From: Nocardia alni
Lineage (GTDB): Bacteria > Actinomycetota > Actinomycetes > Mycobacteriales > Mycobacteriaceae
Reading direction: 5' to 3'
DNA length: 64,000 nt
NCBI RefSeq assembly: GCF_019038435.1
Contig: NZ_JAGPOX010000026.1
Coordinates: forward strand, 16,142-80,141
Below the pieces are notes generated by a model, which ran no database searches, was not told the origin of the DNA, and was given only the letters and a program-made list of their open reading frames with translations. Below are positions 1-7,234 of this stretch, piece after piece (position 1 is the stretch's first letter; each line of letters opens with the position of its first letter). The position numbers were made by a program, and so were the translations under genes.

Positions 1-1300
1 GAACCTCACCCACCGTGGTGCGCTTCGATCGGACCCCGAATTCCGGTGTCTCCAATACCGCGAAGGCGCGCTCGGCGGCAGCCATACCATCCTGGGCGGC
101 GTGGAACCGCTCGCCCACGGTCCGCAGCGGCAGATATACCTCCGGCGCCAGAATCAGCCCCAGCAGGCCCGCGTACAAACCCATATGGCCGTACACCAAT
201 CGCATCCCGATCGACACCGCGACCAGCGCGACGCACAGGGTGGCCAGCAATTCCAGCACCATCGAGGAAAGGAATGCCACCCGCAGCGCCGACATCGTGC
301 GCACATGCAGGGATTCACTCAACGCGCGCACCCGGTGCGACATCGTCGGGCCCGAATTGTCACGGTCATCGGCCGGGCACGCGCCGACGCCCATCGAATT
401 CGGCCTGCCACCCGGCCCACCGGCGGCGCCCGCCCCTGCTGGGTTCACGCCGTTGACCGGATCATCGGCGACCACGACCGGGCCGGGTGTGATCACGGGA
501 GAGTTCTTCGAGCTCTGGGCCGAACCGTGTGTCGCCCCAGCCGATTCGCGCCCCAGGGGCGGATCGGCGGCGACCACGACCGGGCCGGGTGCGATCACGG
601 GAGAGTCGTTCGAGCTCTGGGCCGAACCGTGTGTCGCCCCGGCCGATTCGCGCCCCAGGGCGCGCAGGGTCGGCATCCCCGCGAACAGGTCAAGCAGCTG
701 ATCCGACAGCCGCGTGGTGGCGATCAGCGTCGCGGCCGCCCGTCCCTGGGTCATCAGCCCGATCAGGATCATGAACACCGGGATCAGCGGCAGGGTCACC
801 AGGATGATCACTCCGACGGTCACGTCGTGGATCGCGATGACCGCCAGCACGATCGGCGGCGTCAGCGCGGCGAGCAGCAGCGCCGGAAGGTATCCGGTCA
901 GGTAGGCCCGCAGTCCGCTCAGCGCGCTGCCCACCACGACGGCCAGTTCGGTTCGGCGCGAATCCAGCTCGCGCGGCGCGAAGCCCGCCCCGCGAGCCAG
1001 GACAGCCTGCTCGAGCTCGGCCGTGACCTGTGCACCGGCTCGATGCGACAGCCGCGACTGCCACCAGGTCGCCACAGCGCGGCAGCCCACCGCCACCGCG
1101 AAAACCACCAGTTCGGCGGTCCAGGACCCGGGGGTGCGCTGCCCCGGATCGGTGATCACGCCCGCCAGAACCCGCGCCAGCGCCAGCGCCGCCACCACGA
1201 CGCATACCGTGATCACCAGCGAAAGTCCCACGCTGGCACCGAGATAACGGCGAGCGGAGCGGGCATACCGCCACAGGCGCGGGTCGACGGGTCCTGCCAT
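1..1300 (-). CDS. cydD: Thiol reductant ABC exporter subunit CydD (partial, runs off left edge)
   Basis: The reading frame starts at an ATG three bases after the cydB stop and runs leftwards off the window, so the ATPase domain is not seen. The visible part is the ABC type-1 membrane domain. Family landmarks are the segment ending GMPTLRALGRE (about residues 205-217), then HRVRALSESLHVRTMSALRV and VLELLATLCVALVAVSIG. CydDC exports glutathione/cysteine-type thiols and is needed to assemble the bd oxidase encoded by the adjacent cydAB, with which it forms an operon. Odd: about 95-100 Ala/Pro/Gly-rich residues sit between GRE and HRVRAL, where relatives have only a few residues, and they include two copies of a 34-residue repeat. 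The frame stays open through the insertion, so the gene appears intact as far as it is visible. Confidence 0.85.
   Translation of the reverse strand, partial: MAGPVDPRLWRYARSARRYLGASVGLSLVITVCVVVAALALARVLAGVITDPGQRTPGSWTAELVVFAVAVGCRAVATWWQSRLSHRAGAQVTAELEQAVLARGAGFAPRELDSRRTELAVVVGSALSGLRAYLTGYLPALLLAALTPPIVLAVIAIHDVTVGVIILVTLPLIPVFMILIGLMTQGRAAATLIATTRLSDQLLDLFAGMPTLRALGRESAGATHGSAQSSNDSPVIAPGPVVVAADPPLGRESAGATHGSAQSSKNSPVITPGPVVVADDPVNGVNPAGAGAAGGPGGRPNSMGVGACPADDRDNSGPTMSHRVRALSESLHVRTMSALRVAFLSSMVLELLATLCVALVAVSIGMRLVYGHMGLYAGLLGLILAPEVYLPLRTVGERFHAAQDGMAAAERAFAVLETPEFGVRSKRTTVGEV
467..660. repeat. 102-bp in-frame tandem duplication inside cydD
   Basis: Two copies of about 93 bp, starting at 467 and 569 (period 102 bp, 34 codons), are nearly identical with only a handful of substitutions. 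On the minus strand each encodes LGRESAGATHGSAQSS followed by a SPVI-PGPVVVA-DP segment. The duplicated unit begins inside the normal CydD GRE motif, which suggests that it captured a little of the ancestral coding sequence. Confidence 0.9.
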
Positions 1301-1303
1301 GAC

Positions 1304-2368
1304 TCAGCCCGCCGCACCCTGTCGCAGCGACAGACCGATCGACGGCGGGATCTGCTCGACGGTGAGGCGCTTGCGGAACACCCAGTAGGTCCAGCCCTGG
1401 TACAGCAGCACGACCGGGGTCATGACGACCGCGCACCAGCTCATCACCATCAGGGTGTAGTGCGTCGAGGACGCACTCACGGTGGCATGGCCGCCGACGA
1501 CGCGCCCGTCCACGCTCAGCCCGAATGCCGGGTCGATGCTCGAGGGCAGCACGTAGGGGAACAGCGCGCCGAAAAGCAGGACGACCGCCGCGATGACGGT
1601 GAGCGCGGTCCCGGCGAAGGCCCACCCGTCGCGACCGCGCAGCAGCGCCGCGCCCGCGAGCGCCAGGCCGATCACGGCCAGCGCCAACGGAATCCACGTC
1701 CAGCCCTTACCGTGCGCCAGCTGCGTCCAGATCCCGAAGGCGGCCACCACGACCGCGACGGGAACCAGGATCACCCGGGCGATCCGATGCGCGGCGTCCC
1801 GGACCTCTCCCCCTGTCTTGAGCCCGATGAACAGCGCGCCGTGCAGGATGAACAGCAGCGCGGTGGTCAGCGCGCCCAGCAGCGCGTACGGGCCGAGCAG
1901 ATCCAGCAGGGTTCCGCCGATCTGCTTGTGCGCGTCCAGTTTCACTCCGTGCACCATATTGGCGAAGGCCAGCCCCCAGGCCAGGGCGGGAACCCAGGAT
2001 CCGAACACGATGCCCGTGTTACAGACCGCCCGCCAGCGCGGATCGTCGATCTTGCCACGGTATTCGATGGAGCAGATCCGCACGATCAGGGCGACCAGGA
2101 TCAGCAGCAGCGCCAGATAGAACCCGGAGAACAGGCTGGCGTACCACTCCGGGAAGGCCGCGAACAGCGCGCCGCCCGCCGTGATCAACCACACCTCGTT
2201 GCCGTCCCATACGGGACCGATCGTGTTGAGCACCACCCGTTTACGGGTCTCGGACCCGCGACCGATGATAGGCATCAGCATGCCGACACCGAAGTCGAAG
2301 CCCTCCAGCACGAAATAGCCGGTGAACAACACTCCGATCAACAGGAACCAGAATTCCGGCAGACTCAT
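1304..2368 (-). CDS. cydB: Cytochrome bd ubiquinol/menaquinol oxidase subunit II
   Basis: 354 residues, the usual length for CydB. It opens with FWFLLIGVLFTGYFVLEGFD and GVGMLMP, the family signature of the first two helices, followed by the conserved GNEVWLITAGGALFAAFP segment. About eight to nine hydrophobic membrane segments are visible. It partners CydA in the quinol-oxidising terminal oxidase of the cytoplasmic membrane, which works at low oxygen and does not pump protons. It lies 63 bp downstream of cydA and 3 bp upstream of cydD, so a cydABD transcript is likely. A GAGAGGAGG-type ribosome site precedes the ATG. Confidence 0.97.
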   Translation of the reverse strand: MSLPEFWFLLIGVLFTGYFVLEGFDFGVGMLMPIIGRGSETRKRVVLNTIGPVWDGNEVWLITAGGALFAAFPEWYASLFSGFYLALLLILVALIVRICSIEYRGKIDDPRWRAVCNTGIVFGSWVPALAWGLAFANMVHGVKLDAHKQIGGTLLDLLGPYALLGALTTALLFILHGALFIGLKTGGEVRDAAHRIARVILVPVAVVVAAFGIWTQLAHGKGWTWIPLALAVIGLALAGAALLRGRDGWAFAGTALTVIAAVVLLFGALFPYVLPSSIDPAFGLSVDGRVVGGHATVSASSTHYTLMVMSWCAVVMTPVVLLYQGWTYWVFRKRLTVEQIPPSIGLSLRQGAAG

Positions 2369-2410
2369 CGCATTCCTCCTCTCGGGGAAGGTAGGCCGGC
2401 GGAGCTTGCG

Positions 2411-2435
2411 CAGCCGGCGGGGTGGATGAACTCAG
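2411..2435. repeat. 25-bp dispersed motif, copy 1 (cydA-cydB junction)
   Basis: CAGCCGGCGGGGTGGATGAA plus CTCAG. A second copy with two mismatches lies at 30664-30688. It overlaps the last codons of cydA and the short cydA-cydB gap. Confidence 0.55.
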
Positions 2436-3880
2436 TAGGCGAACGAAAGTTTTTCGACGGCAACACCGTTCGCGTCGCCGGCGACCGCGGCGGGCTGCTC
2501 GAGACCCTCGATCACGTAACGCCGCTGCAGGTAGAACCACACGACCGCGAGCACGCCGTAGAGCAGGCCGAAAACGATCAGCGAGGCCAGTACCGTGCCC
2601 GCGGTATGGTCGGATACCGCCTGCTGCACGGTAATTCGGATATGCGGATCTCCGGTGGGATTGGGCGCCACCACCCAGGGCTGCCTGCCCATCTCGGTGA
2701 ACACCCAGCCCGCGCTGTTACCCAGGAAGGGCGTCGGGATGACGATCAGGCTCAGCCATCCGAACCACTTCTGCCCGGGCGCCCGACGACGCCGGGTCAT
2801 CCACAGCCCGACCAGCGCGATGACCGCCGACCCGGCCGCCCAGGTGATCATCGCCCGGAAGGTCCAGTACGTGACGAACAGGTTCGGCCGGTAGTCGCCG
2901 ATCCCGTACTTCTGATTGTCGCTGATCTGCAGGTCCTGCACACCCTGCAGGGTCACGCCGGAGAACTTGCCCTCGGCCAGGAACGGCAGCACGTACGGCA
3001 CCTCGATGACGTGCGTGACGCTGTCGCAGTTGTTGTGCGTGCCGACGGTGAGCACCGAGAAGTCCGGATCTGTCGCGGTGTGACACAGCGATTCGGCCGA
3101 GGCCATCTTCATCGGCTGCTGTTTGAACATGAGCTTGCCCTGCGTGTCACCGGTGATCACCAGCACGACACCCGAGATGATGATCACCCACATGCCCAGC
3201 CGGGCCGCCGGACGCCACACTTCGCGCGCCACATCGACGTTGCCCCTGCGGGATTCGCGCACCATCCACCAGCCGCCGACTCCGGCCACGAAAGTCGCCG
3301 CGGTGAGGAAGGATCCGGCGACCACGTGCGGAAAGGCCGCCAGCGCGGTGTTATTGGTGAGCAGCTGCGAAATGCTGTGCAACTCGGCGCGTTTGGTGAC
3401 CGGGTTGTATTCGGCGCCGACTGGATGCTGCATGAACGAGTTGGCCGCGATGATGAAGTACGCCGAGGCGTTCACCCCGATCGCGACCAGCCAGATGGTG
3501 GCCAGATGCACGAGTTTGGGCAGCCGCGTCCAGCCGAAGATCCACAGCCCCAGGAAGGTCGACTCCAGGAAGAAGGCGACGAGCCCCTCCATCGCCAGCG
3601 GCGCACCGAACACGTCACCGACGAATCGAGAGTATTCGCTCCAGTTCATGCCGAACTGGAACTCCTGCACGATGCCGGTCGCGACACCGAGTGCGAAGTT
3701 GATCATGAACAGCTTGCCGAAGAACTTCGTCAGCCGATACCAGGAGTCCTTGCCGGTCACCACCCACGCGCTCTGCATGATCGCCACCAGGGGCGCCAAG
3801 CCGATGGTGAGCGGCACGAACATGAAGTGATAGACGGTGGTGATACCGAACTGCCATCGCGAAACATCGACAACGCTCAT
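2432..3880 (-). CDS. cydA: Cytochrome bd ubiquinol/menaquinol oxidase subunit I
   Basis: 482 residues from the ATG at 3880. The frame is open 63 bases further upstream, but GGAGGGCGG directly precedes this ATG, and the protein then begins MSVVDVSRWQFGITTVYHFM as in other CydA proteins. His18 in that segment matches the heme b595/d axial ligand (His19 in E. coli). WSEYSRFVGDVFGAPLAMEG and SFMQHPVGAE are conserved helices. The quinol-binding loop is of the short type normal for actinobacteria. This subunit carries the hemes and oxidises menaquinol. It is the first gene of the cydABD cluster, and a palindrome just upstream (3895-3914) is a likely operator. Confidence 0.97.
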   Translation of the reverse strand: MSVVDVSRWQFGITTVYHFMFVPLTIGLAPLVAIMQSAWVVTGKDSWYRLTKFFGKLFMINFALGVATGIVQEFQFGMNWSEYSRFVGDVFGAPLAMEGLVAFFLESTFLGLWIFGWTRLPKLVHLATIWLVAIGVNASAYFIIAANSFMQHPVGAEYNPVTKRAELHSISQLLTNNTALAAFPHVVAGSFLTAATFVAGVGGWWMVRESRRGNVDVAREVWRPAARLGMWVIIISGVVLVITGDTQGKLMFKQQPMKMASAESLCHTATDPDFSVLTVGTHNNCDSVTHVIEVPYVLPFLAEGKFSGVTLQGVQDLQISDNQKYGIGDYRPNLFVTYWTFRAMITWAAGSAVIALVGLWMTRRRRAPGQKWFGWLSLIVIPTPFLGNSAGWVFTEMGRQPWVVAPNPTGDPHIRITVQQAVSDHTAGTVLASLIVFGLLYGVLAVVWFYLQRRYVIEGLEQPAAVAGDANGVAVEKLSFAY

Positions 3881-3894
3881 CCGCCCTCCAGACC

Positions 3895-3914
3895 TACTAC
3901 AACATGTCGTAGTA
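3895..3914. promoter_or_regulatory. Palindromic operator candidate upstream of cydA
   Basis: TACTACAACATGTCGTAGTA is a 20-bp inverted repeat, symmetric except at one base pair, with the ACATGT core at its centre. It ends 15 bp before the cydA start. TACTAC/GTAGTA arms resemble sites of BlaI/CopY-family repressors described in mycobacteria; that link is inference. Confidence 0.55.
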
Positions 3915-3999
3915 AAGGCTACGCCGGATGCGGTGCCAGACAACGAGTCTTAGATCACGACACTCCAACGAAGTTGCGGTAAATTAGCGCGGTCATACA

Positions 4000-4017
4000 C
4001 AGGTCCGACAGGACCTG
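4000..4017. other. Short perfect hairpin between pabC and cydA promoters
   Basis: CAGGTCC, loop GACA, GGACCTG. It sits downstream of the hairpin at 4034-4056 with respect to the minus-strand lyase gene and upstream of cydA, so it could be a terminator or part of the cyd promoter region. Confidence 0.4.
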
Positions 4018-4033
4018 CTCTGTCATGCGGGTT

Positions 4034-4056
4034 CCGGATCCCTCCGACGGATCCGG
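4034..4056 (-). terminator. Terminator-like hairpin after the aminodeoxychorismate lyase gene
   Basis: CCGGATCC, a 7-base loop, then GGATCCGG: a perfect 8-bp stem starting 4 bases after the stop codon of the minus-strand gene at 4061. There is no clear U-tract, as is common in high-GC actinobacteria. Confidence 0.55.
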
Positions 4057-4060
4057 ATTG

Positions 4061-4972
4061 TTACCAGTCAGCCGTGCTCCACGTCCGCGCGATGCCCCGG
4101 TTCACCAGCTCGACGATCTCGGGCGCACAGTCCGGCGCCGACATTCGCAACCCGTCCAGCGAATTGACCCGTGCGGCGAGGGTCATACTCGACAGCAACC
4201 AGACACTCTCGGCGGTGATCAGATCCGCGGTGAAGAACGACCGGTACTTGCAATCCCAGCCCGCCCGCTCGGCCTCGGCGAACAGCGCACGCTGGGTGAT
4301 GCCCGGCAGCACCCCACTGCGGGCGGGCGCGGTCAGCAGTTGCTTGTCGCGCTGAATGACCACCGTCGAGCGCGGCCCCTCCAGCACCCGGTGTTCGGTG
4401 CTGGTGAAGATCACGTCGTCGGCGTTCTGCCGGGCCGCGAAGCGCAGCGCGGACATATTCACCGCGTACGACAGCGTCTTGGCGCCCATCAGCAGCCACG
4501 GCGCGTTCTGCGCCAGCTCGACCGAGATCCCGCGCGGCAGGGTGATCACCGAAACACCTTCGGCGCGAGCCTTGCCCACCCGCTCGGCGACGGGCGACAC
4601 GAGGACGTAGGCGGTGGAATCGTCCGGGCCCGACAGCGCGCCCGAGGTGACCGGCGACGCCGCGGCGGCGCTCTCCCGGCCGCGGGTCAGCACCAGGCGC
4701 AGCTGCCCCTCGCGCTCGATCCCCCACTCCTTGGCCGCGATCTCCACCGCGCTGCGCCACTGCCCCAGATCGGGGTCGGGTAGATCCAGTGCCTGCGCCG
4801 AACGCCGCAGGCGGGCCAGGTGCAGTTCGAACGCGCAGGGTTTGCCCTCGCGCACCAAGATTGTTTCGAAGACGCCGTCGCCACGCAGCGCGCCGATATC
4901 GTCCGCAGAGAGCAACGGCGCGTCCGGGTCCTGGACAGTGCCGTCGAGTGTCACCAGAACTCGATCCACCAT
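4061..4972 (-). CDS. pabC: Aminodeoxychorismate lyase (class IV PLP aminotransferase fold)
   Basis: 303 residues from the ATG at 4972. The frame extends 49 codons upstream, but that part has no family similarity. It begins MVDRVLVTLDGTVQDPDAPL and continues with DDIGALRGDGVFETILVREG, the class IV signature. The PLP lysine is K165 in LMGAKTLSYAVN. The enzyme converts 4-amino-4-deoxychorismate to p-aminobenzoate and pyruvate in folate synthesis. It matches M. tuberculosis Rv0812 in sequence features and in position next to the YgfZ gene (Rv0811c), to which it is divergent. D- or branched-chain amino-acid aminotransferase activity is the alternative for this fold. Confidence 0.85.
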   Translation of the reverse strand: MVDRVLVTLDGTVQDPDAPLLSADDIGALRGDGVFETILVREGKPCAFELHLARLRRSAQALDLPDPDLGQWRSAVEIAAKEWGIEREGQLRLVLTRGRESAAAASPVTSGALSGPDDSTAYVLVSPVAERVGKARAEGVSVITLPRGISVELAQNAPWLLMGAKTLSYAVNMSALRFAARQNADDVIFTSTEHRVLEGPRSTVVIQRDKQLLTAPARSGVLPGITQRALFAEAERAGWDCKYRSFFTADLITAESVWLLSSMTLAARVNSLDGLRMSAPDCAPEIVELVNRGIARTWSTADW

Positions 4973-5204
4973 GCGCAGAAGCCTAGGCGACAGGACGGTT
5001 CTAGGAGAGGCTACCGAACTCGCAGTTCTCAACTGCGCCGCGAATCCTGTCGAGCAAATAGCCAGCACCGACAAATACCAGGTCAAGTGCCGGAATGCGG
5101 GCGCGAAACTGGCGCACATGCGCGCTGTGTCTCGAATGTGCCCGCCGCGGCCCGACCGGGCCGGCGGCGTACCGAACGGAGCCTGAGCGAATTACTCGCC
5201 TATT

Positions 5205-6332
5205 GTGGATCATGTGTCTGTGGATCTGCCGCCCAGTCCGCTACTGAGCATCGAAGGGGCCGTCGCGGGACCATCCGAAACTCCCGATGCCGCCGTCGCC
5301 TGGCATTACGGGGATCCGTTCGGTGAGCAGCGCGCCGCTGTCGAGCGCGCGGCCGTGGTCGACCGCTCCCATCGCTTCGTCATCTCCCTCACCGGCGCCG
5401 AACGCCTGAGCTGGTTGCACACCATCTCCAGCCAGCACATCTCCGAGCTACGCGACGGCGAGTCCGCGGAGAATCTGGACCTGGACCTCAACGGCCGGGT
5501 GCAACACCATTTCGTGCTCACCGATCTGGACGGCACGCTGTGGATCGACACCGAGGGCGAACGCGGCCCGGCACTGCTGGACTATCTGCGCAAGATGGTG
5601 TTCTGGGCCGACGCGCACCCGCAGGCCGCCCCCGATCACGCGGTGCTGAGCCTACTCGGCCCGCGCGCCGCCGAGCTGACCGAGGCCTTGGGCGTCGAGC
5701 AGTTGCCGCAGCGGGTCTATGCCGCGGCGCCGCTGTCCGGCGGCGGATTCCTGCGCCGGATGCCCTGGCCGACCGGCGACAGCTTCGATCTGCTCGTCCC
5801 GCGCGCCGCTCTGGGCGAGCTGTGGTCGCGGTTGACCGCCGCCGGTGCGGCGCCGGCCGGCCTGTGGGCGTACGAGGCGCTGCGGGTGGCGGCGCTGCGC
5901 CCGCGTATCGGCGCCGATACCGACGACCGCACGATTCCGCACGAGGCCCACTGGATCGGCGACATCACCGAATACGGTGCGGTGCATTTGAACAAGGGCT
6001 GCTACCGCGGTCAGGAGACCGTCGCGCGCGTGCACAACCTCGGCAAGCCGCCCCGGCGCCTGGTGCTGCTGCATCTGGACGGCTCCGCCGACGCCCGCCC
6101 GGCCACGGGCGATCCGGTGACCGCGGACGGGCGGGCGGTGGGTCGGCTCGGCACGCTGGTGGACCACTACGAGCTGGGTCCGATCGCCCTGGCGCTGATC
6201 AAGCGCACCGTGCCGGTGGACGCGAAACTCGAGGCGGGCCCGATGGCCGCGGCCATCGACCCGGACTCCGTCCCCGGGGATGACGGACCGCAGGCCGGGC
6301 GCCTCGCGGTGGAACGGCTGCGCGGGCGATGA
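5205..6332 (+). CDS. ygfZ: Tetrahydrofolate-binding iron-sulfur cluster repair protein YgfZ family
   Basis: 375 residues with a GTG start at 5205; GTG codons at 5214 and 5220 are also possible because no strong ribosome site decides. It has the GCV_T fold, with VDRSHRFVISLTGAERLSWL at the N-terminus and the hallmark LNKGCYRGQE (K-G-C-Y-x-G-Q-E) near residue 265. YgfZ proteins bind folate and support maturation of certain Fe-S enzymes in the cytosol. The stop overlaps the ATG of the MOSC gene (ATGA), so the two are probably translationally coupled. It is divergent from the folate-pathway gene pabC, a pairing also known in mycobacteria. Confidence 0.9.
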   Translation: MDHVSVDLPPSPLLSIEGAVAGPSETPDAAVAWHYGDPFGEQRAAVERAAVVDRSHRFVISLTGAERLSWLHTISSQHISELRDGESAENLDLDLNGRVQHHFVLTDLDGTLWIDTEGERGPALLDYLRKMVFWADAHPQAAPDHAVLSLLGPRAAELTEALGVEQLPQRVYAAAPLSGGGFLRRMPWPTGDSFDLLVPRAALGELWSRLTAAGAAPAGLWAYEALRVAALRPRIGADTDDRTIPHEAHWIGDITEYGAVHLNKGCYRGQETVARVHNLGKPPRRLVLLHLDGSADARPATGDPVTADGRAVGRLGTLVDHYELGPIALALIKRTVPVDAKLEAGPMAAAIDPDSVPGDDGPQAGRLAVERLRGR

Positions 6333-7021
6333 ACACCGGCCGGGTGCTCGCGGTCTGCGTCGTGCACGCCGAACTCGAATATCCGCCGAAGGTCAGCAAG
6401 GTCGGCCGCACGGCGATCGACAAGCGCCCGGTGTCCGGGCGGGTCGCGGTGCGGTACCTCGGCGTCGAGGGTGACCACGTCTGCGATCCGGTCAATCACG
6501 GCGGCGTCCACCAGGCCGTCTACGCGTATGCCGAACAGGACGCGCGGCGCTGGGCTGAGCGGCTGGGCCGAGTTCCCCAGGGGGACGGTGGGCCGGCTGG
6601 GGCGGACGGGCTCCGCCCGGGCTGGTTCGGCGAGAATCTACGGATCGAGGGGCTGCCGGTCAGCGACGCGGTCCTCGGCGAGCACTGGCGGATCGGCGAG
6701 GTGGTACTGGAGGTGTCCGCGCCGCGCGTGCCCTGTGCCACCTTCCAGCATTGGACCGGCGAGGCGCACTGGGTCAAGCGGTTCACCCAGCAGGGCGATA
6801 CCGGCGCTTACCTGCGGGTTCTGTCGGAGGGCACGATCGGCGCGGGCGACGAGGTGCGCATCGAATACGTGCCCGAGCACGGCGTCACCGTGCGCGACTT
6901 GTTCACCGGCCACGATCCGGCACGCCTGCAACTGCTGCTCGCGGCGGAGCCGACGATCTCCGACGATGTCCGGATACAGATCGCGCGACATGCGCGCCGG
7001 GCCGAGCGAGTCGGATCGTAG
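6329..7021 (+). CDS. MOSC domain-containing protein (YiiM-like) with a repeat-derived insertion
   Basis: 230 residues overlapping ygfZ by 4 bp. Landmarks are the MOSC start VSKVGRTAIDKRPV, HGGVHQAVYAYAEQDARRW, GWFGENLRI and the conserved cysteine in PRVPCATFQHW (about residue 134). MOSC domains bind molybdenum cofactor or related sulfur-carrier substrates; YiiM-type proteins detoxify N-hydroxylated bases. Odd: about 14 residues (PQGDGGPAGADG and neighbours) lie between ELGR-type sequence and the GWFGENL motif, where homologues have a short turn. The DNA there (6578-6593) matches an intergenic sequence at 44220-44235. The insertion is in frame, so the protein is probably still functional. Confidence 0.88.
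   Translation: MNTGRVLAVCVVHAELEYPPKVSKVGRTAIDKRPVSGRVAVRYLGVEGDHVCDPVNHGGVHQAVYAYAEQDARRWAERLGRVPQGDGGPAGADGLRPGWFGENLRIEGLPVSDAVLGEHWRIGEVVLEVSAPRVPCATFQHWTGEAHWVKRFTQQGDTGAYLRVLSEGTIGAGDEVRIEYVPEHGVTVRDLFTGHDPARLQLLLAAEPTISDDVRIQIARHARRAERVGS
6578..6593. repeat. 16-bp dispersed repeat inside the MOSC gene
   Basis: CAGGGGGACGGTGGGC, identical to 44220-44235 upstream of purB. GGC-rich sequence continues on the right side of both copies, which suggests fragments of a longer repeat family. Confidence 0.6.
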
Positions 7022-7074
7022 GTTCGGCGGCGCACGCCGGGCGGCGAATGCGGTAACCCGTTACGGTGGATGTC

Positions 7075-7234
7075 GTGAGTGGAGCGCAGCGGAACGAACC
7101 GTGGGCACAGCGTGCTTCGCTCACGATGGAGCCGAGCGCCAGCGAGGCGCAGTCGTGAGTGGAGCGCAGCGGAACGAACCGTGGGCACAGCGTGCTTCGC
7201 TCACGATGGAGCCGAGCGCCAGCGAGGCGCAGTC
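7075..7234. repeat. 80-bp perfect tandem duplication immediately upstream of the asparaginase start
   Basis: Two copies, 7075-7154 and 7155-7234, appear identical. Each begins GTGAGTGGAGCGCAGCGGAA and ends GCGAGGCGCAGTC. A third GTGAGT at 7235 is the gene's own start codon context. The period is not a multiple of three, so each copy moves its GTG into another frame relative to the gene. Confidence 0.92.

Noticed and set aside
101..3982. A 1293-codon open frame on the plus strand across the cyd operon
   Set aside because: It is antisense to cydA, cydB and cydD, and its product is dominated by His, Gln, Arg and Asp, the usual mirror of high-GC coding sequence. Similar long antisense frames over the transporter, purL, purF and ptrB genes were dropped for the same reason.
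7075..7234. CRISPR-like repeat
   Set aside because: There are only two directly abutting copies with no spacers; this is a tandem duplication.
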